A DNA stretch of 64,000 bases from DATBVX01 sp963705495 (GCA_963705495.1 CAVPJQ010000017.1:15760-79759), one strand, 5' to 3'. Shown: positions 31,003 through 41,199, numbered from the stretch's first letter. Made by a program: numbers and translations. Notes: generated by a model from the sequence alone, not told the origin.

Positions 31003-33090
31003 TCAGAAATCGCGGCGCCAAATGTCCCACCGCATCAGCGTTCGCAAGAGTCGAATCGCGCCGAGCAGGAACACCGAAAGAAATCCGAACGCGCCTCCGC
31101 CTCCACCACCCTGCATCGACTGGTTGTCCCTGATCGCCACCGTCATGGTCGACATCGGACCGATGAATGCCCCGCCCGTGGGATTGGACAATTGCAGGGT
31201 GAACGTTTCCACGGACTCTGTAGCGCGGTCGGCAGTGATGTTGATCCTGACAGGCTTGCTTGCATTGTCGCCGTCACTCCATGAAAGAGTAACGGGCTCC
31301 GCCGCAAAGTCAGCGTTTGCTGTGGCCGTTCCGCCGGTGGGCGTCACGGTGACAGAGACCGCTCCTGTCGCGTAGATGCTGCGATCGACCCATACCTCCA
31401 CAACCGTGCCTTCCGCGACCGCGCCGCCCCCTGAAGTCTGGAACCCGAATCGGCCAGCGGGTTGAAGGTTGCCATCAATATCGACGGTGGCATTGCGCGT
31501 GCCCAGTCCCGCCTGACCCTGTACATCGTCGAGCGTCACGATGAAACGCTCGGGTAACTCCGACGCAGCACCGTTCGAGAGTATCGGCACTCTGACTTCC
31601 TGGTCCTGGGTTTCGCCGTCGCTCCAGGTCACCCTGCCAGTGACTGGTGTGAAGTCCTCACCGGGGGTCGCCGGCGGCAGGACCGAATCCAGAGATGTAG
31701 TGATCTGATATCTGACGCTCACCTCACCGGTGGCGCCGCCCATGCGTCGCACTGGAATCACGGCTTCGTGGCTCTGTCGGTCAACGACGATGCGGGATTG
31801 CTGCATGCCGAGGACGCCCGGTCCGCCGCCGGTGTTACCCAACAGGCGCGCGACAAATGGGTGTGCCGCAGGAGCCCAGGGGTCATCTCCCCCAGCAGCC
31901 AGAATGCGGCCATCGGCCAGCACGCTCATATCGTGAATAACCGGGTTCAAGCCGTAGTCGGAAGGCAGATCTATCCACGTCGAGCCGGAATTCCCGAACA
32001 GTCCGTCGAGAGTCCCGTCTGCCTGCAAGCGCATGACCAGTGCAGCCGGCACGGAATCGATGGCTCGACCGGCGACCAGGATCGAACCACCATCGATGGC
32101 CAATGCCGTTACGTCTACCATGCTGCTCGCGACAATGGTTCCATCGAAGCTCGGGTCAGGACTTCCGCCAGTCAGTAACCGGACGGCGAATCCGTGCCCG
32201 TCCTCCTGACCTGCGAGCAGCAGCCGTCCGTTGGCCTGGGCCACCATCGCACTGCACGCGATCGGATCCCCCGACGGCGGCGGATCGAGCGCTGCGATTC
32301 CGGAGTTACCAAACGTCGTATCCAGCGCTCCCTGCGCAGTCAGAGCAACGACGCTGCATGCTGACGTGCTGACCCGATATCCGCCGCCCGCAGTGTGCAG
32401 AATGCGAGTGGGCGTGCGGTCGGAGCGCGCGAACTCGGTGATGGGACCGACGAAGATGCCGTCAGTGCCGAAGGTGGTGTCGGGTGCGCCATTTGCGAGC
32501 AGGCGTACCACCATCAGCTCGCCACTGTGCTGCGTACCGGCTACCACGATGCGACCCTCGGTATCGAGTGTTACCGACTGTGCGCCTTCGCCCTGAGACA
32601 ACTGCACGACCCCGCCGCTGCCGAAAGTTGCATCGAGCGATCCATCCGATTCGAGCCGGAACACGGTTAGCTTGGCGGACCGGCGCTCACCCATGAGGGT
32701 GCGACCGACCGCAATTGGCTTGCCGTCGTCCTGCAGAGCGATGTCACGAACCTCGGTACGCGCCGGAATCGCCCCGAATCTCGACTCGAGAGACCCTGTC
32801 CCGGTGAGTCGACCCTCGAAGCCTTCATCGATGTAATCGCTGGAGTAGTAGAACCGGCTCGATTCACGGCCGCCGGCAAAAATGCTGGCGTCGTTAGCGA
32901 GCGGCTGGACTGACCACGCCGTCCCGGCGAAATCGAGCGCGTCGGTCACCCGACCGACATCTCCAAAGGTCGGGTCCAGATCACCCGACGCACCGAATGC
33001 CCCGGGGGACATGAGACCCGAGGCCACCGCGGCGGTCGGGGCTACGCCTTTCGCGAGAAGCGGAATGAGCTGTGCGAGCGGCTTTTTCAT
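31003..33090 (-). CDS. Surface protein with delta-60 repeats, Calx-beta domains and a Gly-rich C-terminal anchor
   Basis: A 695-residue protein with a signal peptide. The first two thirds hold delta-60-type propeller repeats (LDATFGSGGVV, GAPDTTFGTDGI, GALDTTFGNSGI, DGTLDGLFGNSG). Two Calx-beta-like Ig domains follow (about 440-540 and 560-660). The C-terminus is a Gly stretch (QGGGGGGAFGF), a hydrophobic helix (LSVFLLGAIRLL) and basic residues, matching the layout of GlyGly-CTERM-type sorting tails cut by rhombosortase. It would be a large extracellular or surface-anchored protein; ligand and role are unknown. It lies downstream of the LuxR-type regulator on the same strand, with a 219-base gap that shows no gene. 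Confidence 0.8.
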   Translation of the reverse strand: MKKPLAQLIPLLAKGVAPTAAVASGLMSPGAFGASGDLDPTFGDVGRVTDALDFAGTAWSVQPLANDASIFAGGRESSRFYYSSDYIDEGFEGRLTGTGSLESRFGAIPARTEVRDIALQDDGKPIAVGRTLMGERRSAKLTVFRLESDGSLDATFGSGGVVQLSQGEGAQSVTLDTEGRIVVAGTQHSGELMVVRLLANGAPDTTFGTDGIFVGPITEFARSDRTPTRILHTAGGGYRVSTSACSVVALTAQGALDTTFGNSGIAALDPPPSGDPIACSAMVAQANGRLLLAGQEDGHGFAVRLLTGGSPDPSFDGTIVASSMVDVTALAIDGGSILVAGRAIDSVPAALVMRLQADGTLDGLFGNSGSTWIDLPSDYGLNPVIHDMSVLADGRILAAGGDDPWAPAAHPFVARLLGNTGGGPGVLGMQQSRIVVDRQSHEAVIPVRRMGGATGEVSVRYQITTSLDSVLPPATPGEDFTPVTGRVTWSDGETQDQEVRVPILSNGAASELPERFIVTLDDVQGQAGLGTRNATVDIDGNLQPAGRFGFQTSGGGAVAEGTVVEVWVDRSIYATGAVSVTVTPTGGTATANADFAAEPVTLSWSDGDNASKPVRINITADRATESVETFTLQLSNPTGGAFIGPMSTMTVAIRDNQSMQGGGGGGAFGFLSVFLLGAIRLLRTLMRWDIWRRDF

Positions 33091-33309
33091 GGTCGTTCTC
33101 CCAAGATGTCAAAGCTGCGATTAGCTGCCTTGCTCCTCAGTGCCGCGAGTCTCGACTCGCGCCGGCTTGAACCGACGCTGTCGGAACAGGTGCCTGCGAT
33201 CAATCACGCGGCGCTCATGAATTTCTCCCGTGTGTGTCTTCTGTCTCGAATATGCCGGTCATCTCACCAGTCGCTGCGCTGTCGCGCTGCAACAGCAGCC
33301 GGGAGCGGC

Positions 33310-35925
33310 TCAGTCGCGAGCTTCGCTCTGCGGCGCCTTGACGATCCCGAGCCCGAAGGCGGCCGCCACCGCTTCCGTGCGCGAATGCACTTCGAGCTTT
33401 TCGAGAATCGAGGACACGTGATGATCGATCGTTTTCGCTGAAAGGTGCAAGCGGCGCGCGAGCTCAGCGTTGGTATGCCCACCCACCAGCAGTCTCAGCA
33501 CGTCGACCTCGCGCGAGGTGAGTCCTGCGGGGTTACCACGCGTCGAGGTGCGCGGACCGCGTGGGATCCCACGCACACCGAGGTCGCGCAGACGTTGGCG
33601 CACCATCGCGGCTAGCGGGCCGACGTCGAGCTCCTCGAGAATTGCGAGTGCCTCGCGCAATGCTTCCTCGGGTCCGTCGGCAAGGGCGAGTGCACGCTCG
33701 TACGGCATGCCGCGTTTCTCCCAGGCCTCGGCCGCGGCTCGCCAATCGCCCTCGATCATGAGCCGGTACGGCACAAAGATATCCGTGGGGACCTCGGCGT
33801 CCGGGCGCGCACGTGAGTACCAGAACGCAAGTTCGCCGCGGATCCACGGATCGCGATGCCCTTCGGCGACCTCGAGCCCTACCGCCACTTCGCGTGCGAC
33901 GAGCTCGAGATCGCCTTGATACCAGGCAACCTCCGCGCGCGCCGCGGCCACGCGACCGATGCGCTGCAGCTCCGCCGTCGGGAGCGCAATCCGCAGCGCT
34001 TCATCGAGCAGCGGTCCGGCCCCAGGATCTCCGCGGCGTGCTCGAACCAGGGCGAGCGTGATCAGGGTCGGGATCCGTTGATTGATCGTGATGGAGCCAC
34101 CGTCCAGCAGCTGCGTCGCGAGGTTTGCGGCCTCCTTCCAGCGACCGCGCAACAGTTCGAGCCGCGTTTCATAGGCGCGCAGGTAATAGAGGTGCGTGTA
34201 GATTTCCTCCGCTTCGCAAAACGCCAGCCCGCGGCGCAGGTGCCCTTCAGCACGGGGCAAGTCGTAGTTGAGCACCGAGCAGGTCGTCACATTCGTGTAG
34301 GCGCGGCCCGCAGCTTCATGCAAGCCGTGCTCGAGAGCGAGGGAGAGCGCCTGCTCGAGCGGCCCCCACCCTGTTTCCTCGCCGGATCCCAGGAGCGCTG
34401 AGCCCATATTGTTGAGCGCGTGGATCTGCGATTCCAGATCGTTGAACTGCCGCCCCAGGTCGAGCGCCCGCTGGCCGAACCCGAGCGCTTCGTCCACGCG
34501 TCCGCCCAGCATCGCCAGCATGGAGCGCGTGCTGTAGGCCATTGCGAGATCGCGCCCCGGCGGTGATTTCTCGAGTATCTCGATAGCCTGAGCCACGCTG
34601 TTGTCGGCCTGGGGCTTGTGGCCCGATTGCCAGTAAACACGCGCCAGGACACGCAACACGCGCGCCTGTGCCGCCACGTCGCCAAGCTCCCGATACAACG
34701 CCAGCGCGCGCTCGTCTGACTCGATGGCGCGCGGGGACTGGTTCATCAGGTTGCACTCCCACGCGTGCGCTTCGAAGAGCTTCGCGCGCTCTGCAGCGGG
34801 GAACGCGTCCGCGTACCGCAACGCGGAAGCGAAATGCGCGACCGCTTCACGATGGGCGCCGAGCTGTGCCGCCTCCTGAGCGGCTCGCGGCGCAAACTCG
34901 CGGATGGCGTCGACATTGCGCGCTAACTGCGCGTGATGCACCAGCTGTGACAGGTCGGCACCGTGTTCGCTCAGCGCCGAGAGGATGCGTTGATGCAGCG
35001 CCTGCGCCTGTCCCGGCGACAGCGTGGACTCCACCGCAAGGCGCACGAGCTCGTGCCGGAACGAAATGCTGTCATCCCCGAGACGCAAGAGGCCGCGCAG
35101 CACGTCTTCCTCGATGCTGGTGGCGATCTCGCCGAGCATTGCCGTCGCCAGCCACAGCTCCGTTCGACCGGGAAGGAGCGAGACGAATTCCGCCAGTTGG
35201 CGTGCGGAGGGCGAGCATTGCATCAGGCGCGCGATCACTGCATCGCGCACTGTTTCGGGGACCGTATTGGACGGCGCGGCCAGGAGCTCGCGAACGAAGA
35301 GCGCATTGCCGCCCGTCACCTCGTAGATCCGCTCGACGTCACGCTGCGTGCCCTGTGCCAGCTGACTGACGGCGGCGAGAGACAGAGCCGGGACACGCAT
35401 GCGAGTCACGTGTTGCGCGGTGAGCTCTCCCAGCACCCGTCGCAAAGGATGTGTGGCGGAAAGCTCGTCGTCCCGATAGGTGCCGATCAGCAGGCAGCGC
35501 GTGCGCTGCATGCGGCGCCCGAGAAAACGCACGAAATCAAGCGTGGCTTCGTCCGCCCAGTGCAGGTCCTCGAGCACCACGACGGTGACCTGATTTGGCC
35601 GGGCCAACTCTTGCGCGAGGCGTGCGAAGAACTGCGCACGCGATTGCTCGCTATGCTCCGTGTCGGGACTCGCCACCGCGAGTGCGGCCGCGACCTCATG
35701 AATCGGGCCGAGAGCGCGTGGCGTCTGCAACGCGTCGCACGCGCCCCAGACGATGCGCACCCCGCGCCGTGGGCTGTTGGCAAACGCTTCGATGAGTGCG
35801 CTCTTGCCGGCACCGGCCTCGCCCGCCACGAAGATGGCCTTGCCGCGGCCCGCTTCTGCTTCACTCAGCTGCCGAGTGAGCTCATCGAGCTGGTTTTGGC
35901 GTTCAAGAAGCTCCATGGGGGTCAT
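33310..35925 (-). CDS. Large ATP-binding LuxR-family regulator (LAL/MalT-like)
   Basis: About 871 residues from ATG 35925 (35916 possible). An N-terminal AAA/NACHT-like ATPase holds the Walker A GEAGAGKSAL and the Walker B VVVLEDLHWAD. A long TPR-like helical region (about 400-780) is followed by a GerE/LuxR helix-turn-helix (LTSREVDVLRLLVGGHTNAE ... LSAKTIDHHVSSILEKL). Such regulators bind an inducer through the helical repeats, hydrolyse ATP and activate transcription. The inducer and targets are unknown; the neighbouring surface-protein gene downstream and the UrcA gene upstream are candidates. Confidence 0.88.
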   Translation of the reverse strand: MTPMELLERQNQLDELTRQLSEAEAGRGKAIFVAGEAGAGKSALIEAFANSPRRGVRIVWGACDALQTPRALGPIHEVAAALAVASPDTEHSEQSRAQFFARLAQELARPNQVTVVVLEDLHWADEATLDFVRFLGRRMQRTRCLLIGTYRDDELSATHPLRRVLGELTAQHVTRMRVPALSLAAVSQLAQGTQRDVERIYEVTGGNALFVRELLAAPSNTVPETVRDAVIARLMQCSPSARQLAEFVSLLPGRTELWLATAMLGEIATSIEEDVLRGLLRLGDDSISFRHELVRLAVESTLSPGQAQALHQRILSALSEHGADLSQLVHHAQLARNVDAIREFAPRAAQEAAQLGAHREAVAHFASALRYADAFPAAERAKLFEAHAWECNLMNQSPRAIESDERALALYRELGDVAAQARVLRVLARVYWQSGHKPQADNSVAQAIEILEKSPPGRDLAMAYSTRSMLAMLGGRVDEALGFGQRALDLGRQFNDLESQIHALNNMGSALLGSGEETGWGPLEQALSLALEHGLHEAAGRAYTNVTTCSVLNYDLPRAEGHLRRGLAFCEAEEIYTHLYYLRAYETRLELLRGRWKEAANLATQLLDGGSITINQRIPTLITLALVRARRGDPGAGPLLDEALRIALPTAELQRIGRVAAARAEVAWYQGDLELVAREVAVGLEVAEGHRDPWIRGELAFWYSRARPDAEVPTDIFVPYRLMIEGDWRAAAEAWEKRGMPYERALALADGPEEALREALAILEELDVGPLAAMVRQRLRDLGVRGIPRGPRTSTRGNPAGLTSREVDVLRLLVGGHTNAELARRLHLSAKTIDHHVSSILEKLEVHSRTEAVAAAFGLGIVKAPQSEARD

Positions 35926-36087
35926 CAGTATCGGGCAAGCCCAATCTCTTGGGTACCGGCAGGTCGCAATTTGGGAGTGACCCACAGCACAAGTTAGGGA
36001 GAGCACCCGATTTGCCGACTCGCGCGTGTTCCTACTCTGTTCACCGTCGCGGATCGGAGCCAATCAAACCCTTTCAGGAGCATGACG

Positions 36088-36441
36088 ATGAACGAATCGA
36101 ATCACACATCACGGACAGCAGTCATGGGCGTGGTCACGGCGCTCATGTTGGGCATCGCTTCGACGGCGTTTGCAAGCTCAGCGGCGGGCAGCACGAGGAG
36201 CATCGCGGTGAGCTACGGAGAGCTCGATCTATCCCGGCCTGCGGGCGCACAAGTCCTGTACCAGCGCATCGAGCGCGCCGCTTTGACGGTCTGCAACAAT
36301 TTCTCGGAGCCATTCAGCGAGATGCACACGAAGGCGAGCGCTTGCTATCAGAACGCCGTAGCGAACGCGGTGGCATACGTCAATAGCCCGCAGGTCTTTG
36401 CGATTTACCAGGCACACCTGGCTCGGGTCGCGAGCAATTGA
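36088..36441 (+). CDS. UrcA-family secreted protein
   Basis: A 117-residue protein. ATG 36088 lies seven bases after AGGAG; ATG 36082 is too close. A signal peptide ends near STAFA. The mature part has the family pattern VSYGELDLSRPAGAQVLYQR, then ERAALTVC and a second Cys (KASACYQNAV) that probably pairs with the first. UrcA proteins are short exported proteins of unknown function, common in sphingomonads and some gammaproteobacteria. A paralogue is at 53442-53795. Confidence 0.85.
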   Translation: MNESNHTSRTAVMGVVTALMLGIASTAFASSAAGSTRSIAVSYGELDLSRPAGAQVLYQRIERAALTVCNNFSEPFSEMHTKASACYQNAVANAVAYVNSPQVFAIYQAHLARVASN

Positions 36442-36481
36442 CGCCAAGGGTCGTGGACCAACCAAGAAGGAGATGACGCCA

Positions 36482-36754
36482 ATGCCACGGTACGTCGTCC
36501 AGAGAGAGTTCCCTGACGGGCTGAATGTTCCCATCGACGATTTTGGGGCCAGGGCCTGCCTGGCAATCGTCGACAGCAACATGGCCGACCAGGTCACGTG
36601 GGTTCACTCCTACGTGAGCGCGGACAAGAAGAAGACGTTTTGCGTCTACGACGCACCGTCGCCCGAAGCCATCCGCCGCACCGCAAGCCGCAACATGCTG
36701 CCGCTGGAGTGCATCACCGAGGTTCGCGTTCTCGATCCGTATTTCTACAAGTGA
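36482..36754 (+). CDS. DUF4242-type small protein (possible nickel-binding)
   Basis: A 90-residue protein. ATG 36482 is nine bases after AAGGAG; the ATG at 36473 abuts that site and is less likely. The sequence shows the ferredoxin-like DUF4242 pattern: PRYVVQREFPDG, VTWVHSYVSADKKKTFCVYD, SPEAIRRTA, and a C-terminal ITEVRVLDP strand. One structure-known relative binds nickel, but that is not general. It lies between the UrcA gene and a secreted hypothetical, all on one strand, probably one transcript. Confidence 0.7.
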   Translation: MPRYVVQREFPDGLNVPIDDFGARACLAIVDSNMADQVTWVHSYVSADKKKTFCVYDAPSPEAIRRTASRNMLPLECITEVRVLDPYFYK

Positions 36755-36770
36755 AATGAGGAGAATGACG

Positions 36771-37358
36771 ATGAGCATTCTTGGACGAGTAACTTCTTTT
36801 TTGCTGCCGCTCGCCATTCCGCTCGCAGCCCTGGCGACCGAACCCAGCACTTCCGGCTCTGCATTGCTTGCCCACAACGGCGCGCATTCCTCGAACAGCT
36901 TCTCGCCGCTGGTCGACAAAGTCCGCAGAGCGACTGCGAAGTACCGCGACATCAACGTCATGCTCAGTGAGGGCGGCTGGGCCGCCGCCACGCCCTGCGT
37001 CAGCGGTCCGAACTCCGGTGCGATGGGAGTGCATTTCGTCAAGGACGGACGCGTCGGTGACGGCATCCTGCGCGCTGACCAGCCCGAAGCCCTGATCTAT
37101 GAGCCGGGCCCGGGCGGTTCGATGCGCCTGGTGGGCGTTGAGTTCATCGAGCTCAAAGATGTCTGGGACAGCGTCGGCAACGGTGGCGGCAAGCAGCCCG
37201 TCCTCGAGGGGCATCTGTTGAACCTCGTGACCGGCCCGAATCGCTACACCCTGCCGGCGTTCTATGAGCTGCATGTCTGGGCGTGGGAAGACAATCCGGA
37301 AGGCAGTTTCGCCGACTGGAACACAGAGGTTTCCTGCGACAAGCAGCCGCTCGGTTGA
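36771..37358 (+). CDS. Secreted hypothetical protein
   Basis: About 195 residues from ATG 36771, seven bases after AGGAG; ATGs at 36756 and 36765 are also in frame. A signal peptide (SFLLPLAIPLAALA) precedes a compact domain with GWAAATPCVSG, MGVHFVKDG, EALIYEPGPG, LVGVEFIEL, and a C-terminal YELHVWAWEDNPEGSFADWN. The last segment suggests a conserved single domain, with His and Trp residues possibly at a binding site. Two Cys residues are present. No established function. It follows the DUF4242 gene by 16 bases. Confidence 0.65.
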   Translation: MSILGRVTSFLLPLAIPLAALATEPSTSGSALLAHNGAHSSNSFSPLVDKVRRATAKYRDINVMLSEGGWAAATPCVSGPNSGAMGVHFVKDGRVGDGILRADQPEALIYEPGPGGSMRLVGVEFIELKDVWDSVGNGGGKQPVLEGHLLNLVTGPNRYTLPAFYELHVWAWEDNPEGSFADWNTEVSCDKQPLG

Positions 37359-37392
37359 GTTGATCCTGAATTTACCTTCGAGCTCTAGCCTT

Positions 37393-37435
37393 ACCAGCAC
37401 TGCGTCTGGACTCTCTTATCCAGGCGGGTGCTGGT
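37393..37435. repeat. Long interrupted hairpin
   Basis: An outer stem ACCAGCAC (37393-37400) / GTGCTGGT (37428-37435) and an inner stem CTGGA (37406-37410) / TCCAG (37419-37423) stack on one axis, with small internal loops. No T-run follows. It lies between the secreted hypothetical gene and the outer-membrane protein gene and may be a terminator, an mRNA-stability element or a REP-like unit. Confidence 0.5.
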
Positions 37436-37482
37436 CTGCGCGTCCTTTGACACCGCGCAGAGTTGGGGCACTCTTGCGCTGA

Positions 37483-38323
37483 ATGAGAGCTGCTCCCCTG
37501 CTCGCCTTGGTGATCAGCGCCCTGCACTCGCCCTCTTGCGCGATGGCGCAGGAACCGCTGAGCTCAAGTGAGGAGCAGCTCGTGAACTACGCCTATGCGA
37601 CGGCCCTGGGCTCGGGCGTGTACGACATCTCGGGCCGCACCTTACAGATCTATCGCCTGCCCTTCGGCTATACGTTCTCGGAGCCAGAGGGAAGGCGACC
37701 CGGCGTGCGTCTGACGCTGCCGCTCACGGTCGGGTTCATCGATTTCAAGGCGCGCGATGTGATCGACACGGGCCTGCCGGAGAATTTCGACAGCTTGAGC
37801 TTCGTGCCGGGCGTCCAACTCGACTTCGCCCTGACGCCTCGCTGGCACCTGTTGCCATTCGCCGAGGCTGGACGCATCTGGGATTTGAATGGTGAGGGCG
37901 ACGCTACGGTCTACTCGTTCGGCATGCATGCCGCCGCTTCGATGAACCAACGCTGGCTCGATCTTCGTTTCGACGTCGGCACCGCCTACTCCAACGTGGA
38001 TCTGAGCGCGGAGTCACGCTCCGGTGACATGGTGCTGCTCAGCATCGGCGATCGAGGGACGTCACGGGCTCGGCCTGAATCTCGCGGGTCACCCTCTGGA
38101 TTGGGGCGTGTACCTGCTCAGCGATATCTTTCTGGATCGACCCGAGGAGCCTCTCACCCGCTCGGTGCAGAATGCGGCTCGCGATCAGTTCGAGGTTGGA
38201 GTGACGGTCGGCCCCCAGTCGAAAATGACCGTGTGGCACATTCCGGTGCCGCGCCTCGGACTCGGCTATCACTTTGGTAACGACCTCGGCGTGTGGCGCT
38301 TGGTGATCGGCGCGCCGTTCTGA
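37483..38323 (+). pseudogene. Outer-membrane beta-barrel protein, frame broken once
   Basis: The first 190 or so codons encode a signal peptide (LLALVISALHSPSCAMA) and alternating beta-strands. Around 38050-38058 the frame is lost, and the rest of the barrel continues one frame later: HGLGLNLAGHPLDWGVYLLS, then IPVPRLGLGYHFGNDLGVW to a terminal F at 38320. Removing one base near GAGGGACG restores a single protein of about 279 residues ending in Phe, as barrels do. The family was not identified. It is part of the cluster of frame breaks discussed in the findings, so the gene may be intact in the real genome. Confidence 0.65.
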
Positions 38324-38327
38324 CGGG

Positions 38328-38567
38328 TCACGCGTTGAGTCTGGTGAGCACGGTCGACACGCGATTGAGCAATTCGGCGATGCCTTCGTGCAAGACCTCC
38401 GGAGCCTGCATGTTTTCATCGTCCGCGGTCTGCAACTGCTGCAGCTGATCCTTCCACTGCGTGAGGATCGCTCGCTTCTGTTCCGCGCTCAGGTCGGTCG
38501 ATTTCTCCAGTGCCTCCGGCGCGCCAAAGGTAGAGCCGGGATTCTTCATCGCTCGTTCCATATCCAT
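38328..38567 (-). CDS. Small conserved soluble protein
   Basis: A 79-residue helical protein beginning MDMERAMKNPGSTFGAPEAL, then TDLSAEQKRAILTQWKDQ and DDENMQAPE. The pattern of a short helix, an STFGAPE-type turn, SxEQKxxIL and a D/E-rich end is shared by small proteins in many proteobacteria. They have no known function and often lie near stress or surface genes. It converges with the barrel gene. Confidence 0.65.
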   Translation of the reverse strand: MDMERAMKNPGSTFGAPEALEKSTDLSAEQKRAILTQWKDQLQQLQTADDENMQAPEVLHEGIAELLNRVSTVLTRLNA

Positions 38568-38838
38568 GTGCGTAACTCCTTGGCGGGCACCGGCAAGCCG
38601 ATCGCCGGCGGGCCCTCCTACATGATCGGGACTCGCCTTGGCCGGCTAAGTTCAACGGACGCACAGAGCACCTACCTGCATGCGGGGCTGTCGCCGCTTG
38701 TGCACGCGCTTCGATTCGTTCATCTCGCGTTTCGGGTCGCTCGTCCGATGTCACACAAACTTAACGGAACCCGCGCTTGTATCGCGCGGTCAAGGCTTCA
38801 CTCTGCCGATCCCTGTGAGCAGAGCGAGGAGTCGACAA

Positions 38839-39006
38839 ATGGAGTTCATGCTTAACGCAGTCGTCATGATGATGCTGGTCCCGTTTCCCGTTGGGTTGTT
38901 CCTGGGTACCCTCGATCTATATTCCAATCGCTGGTCGTCGGGAGCTCTTCGACCTCCGCTACGACCTTCACGGCCCAACCTCTCGCTAGCCGCGACGCCC
39001 ACCTGA
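38839..39006 (+). CDS. Possible small membrane protein
   Basis: A 55-residue frame after a GAGGAG ribosome site. It starts with one hydrophobic segment (MLNAVVMMMLVPFPVGLFLG) and ends in a basic, Pro-rich tail. There is no recognisable family. The remaining part of the 38568-39162 interval shows no other gene. Confidence 0.35.
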   Translation: MEFMLNAVVMMMLVPFPVGLFLGTLDLYSNRWSSGALRPPLRPSRPNLSLAATPT

Positions 39007-39162
39007 ATCCCTGCCGTGCGCTCAACCGGCTGGCCGCAAGTAGGCTACCGCGCGCATCTTTTGAGTCTGCGGAAACAGGCCGTTTATACTTCCGCCACTC
39101 GCTGCACAGCGATGAACGTGATCGATTCACAATAACAGCGCTCGGTACGACGGGGGCAGCGC

Positions 39163-41199
39163 ATGATCAAAGTCCAGTCGCTGCGCAATCGCATCATCCT
39201 GCAGTTCCTGATCATCCTCGCGCCGTTGGCTGCGGTGCTGGTGATCCTGACGCTGTTCGATCTGCAGCGCGCGACAGCACTCGAGAACTCCCTGCGATTG
39301 CGCGAGCTCTCCCTCGAGGCCAAGGATGCGTACGCCCGCTTCATCGAGGGCGTGATCGATGCGATGGACACGGGAACGCTCAGCAAGGCCAGGGCTGACG
39401 CCCTCGACGTCGTGGCCAAGGCGCTCAATGAGCAACGGCGCATCGATCCCAAGCACAGTCTCGACGACACGGTCCAATTGCTGGGACAGATTTCGCAGAG
39501 CGTGCGCCAGGATCCATCCCTACCCTCGATCCTGAGATTGCAACCCGTCTCGACCCAGGTGAGCCGCGCCCTCGATGCCAATCGGCTCTACTACCAGCAA
39601 AGGCACGAACACTCGATTGCCCAGGCGATCGAGGGCGCGAACCGGCAGAACTGGATCGTCCTGTCGGCGACCTTGCTCAGCGTCGTGTTCGCGGTCGTTT
39701 TTGTCCGCGGCATGATCCTGGGCCTGACGCGCCCGCTCGCCCGCGCGACCGACCGTCGCCAATCGAATTGCGGGCGGCGAGATCGTCGCACCGGACGAGG
39801 TGCGAACCGAGCAGGACATCGGCGGCTTGCTGCATTCCCTGGCGCGGATGAATGTCAGCCTGCACGAATACCGACGCCAGGTGGCGCATCAGGAGCGTGC
39901 GCCTGGAAAGCAAGATCGCCGAGCGCACGCAGGAACTGGCCCATTCGGTGCAGAGACTGCAGGCGCTGGCCGAGGTGAGCCAGGCGGTCAACTCGACGCT
40001 CGACCTGCAGCAGGTGCTCGAAACGATCGTGGCGCGTGCCGTGCAGTTATCGGGGGCGAACGCTGGCGCCATCTACGAGCTCGACGAAACGGCGGGCGAC
40101 CTGCGCCTGCGTGCCGTCACGGGACTCCCGCCCGATCTGGCAGAGACGCTGCGATCGCAGCCGGTGCGCATGGGCGAAGGCGCCACTGGGCTCGCGGCTG
40201 CGACGCAAGCTCCGGTCGTCGATCGCCGACATCCGCAACCGGCAGGATCCCTATATCAGCCCGCTGCGTGATGTCCTGGATCAGGCGGGGCTGCGCGCCG
40301 TGCTGGCTCTGCCGCTACTGCGCGAAGGGCGTGTGTTCGGGGCGCTCGCCCTGGCGCGCAGTCAGCACCGGGAGATTCCGCGTCGAAATCGTGGAGCTGC
40401 TACAGACCGTTGCCGAGCAGTCGACCCTGGCAATCCAGAATGCCCGCCTGTTCCGCGAGATCGAGCAGAAGAGCCGGGAGCTGGAGAGCGCCAGCCAGCA
40501 CAAGTCGCAATTCCTGGCCAACATGAGCCACGAGCTGCGCACCCCGCTCAACGCGATCCTGGGCTACACGGAGCTCATCATCGACAGGATCTACGGGGAA
40601 GTGCCCGACACGATCCGCGACGTGCTGGAACGGGTGCAGAGGAGCGGCCGACACCTGCTGGATCTCATCAACGATGTGCTCGACCTGTCCAAGATCGAAG
40701 CGGGTCAGTTGTCGCTGGCGCTCACGGATTACTCCTTCCGCGACATGGTCCATACTGTCATCAGCGCCATGGAATCCCTGGCGGCCGAGAAGGGCCTGAG
40801 ACTCACCATTGAGGTCGAGGCGGATCTGCCGGTGGCACTGGGTGATGAGAGGCGCATTGCGCAGGTCCTGATGAACCTGTTGGGCAACGCGATCAAGTTC
40901 ACTGAGACCGGAGAGCTGAGGGTGGGGGCGGCCAGGGCCGATGCACAGTTCCTGGTGTCCGTGGCTGACACGGGCCCGGGGATCGCGGAGTCCGACCAGC
41001 AGCGAATCTTCGAGGAGTTTCAACAAGTGGATAGCTCATCGACGCGCGCCAAGGGTGGCACCGGGCTTGGGCTGGCAATCACCAAGCGGATCGTTGAGAT
41101 GCACGGTGGAAAGTTGTGGGTCGAATCCGTCCTCGGGGAAGGCTCGACGTTTTTCTTCAGCATCCCGGTACGGACGAGCGACAGGAGGGTATGCCGTGA
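39163..41199 (+). pseudogene. Membrane sensor histidine kinase (HAMP-GAF-HisKA-HATPase), broken by at least four frame shifts
   Basis: The parts lie in order but in rotating frames. First come two membrane helices flanking a sensor region, in the starting frame. A HAMP segment follows one frame later from about 39752, then the first half of a GAF domain from about 39898 and its second half from about 40220. From about 40375 the catalytic core is one frame later again. The kinase core is intact: HisKA FLANMSHELRTPLNAILGY with the phosphoacceptor His, N-box MNLLGNAIKF, DTGPGI and GTGLGL. Each break is repaired by removing one base. The C-terminal boundary is uncertain because the core frame has no stop before the next genes. 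The kinase presumably phosphorylates the response regulator that follows. Confidence 0.7.
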
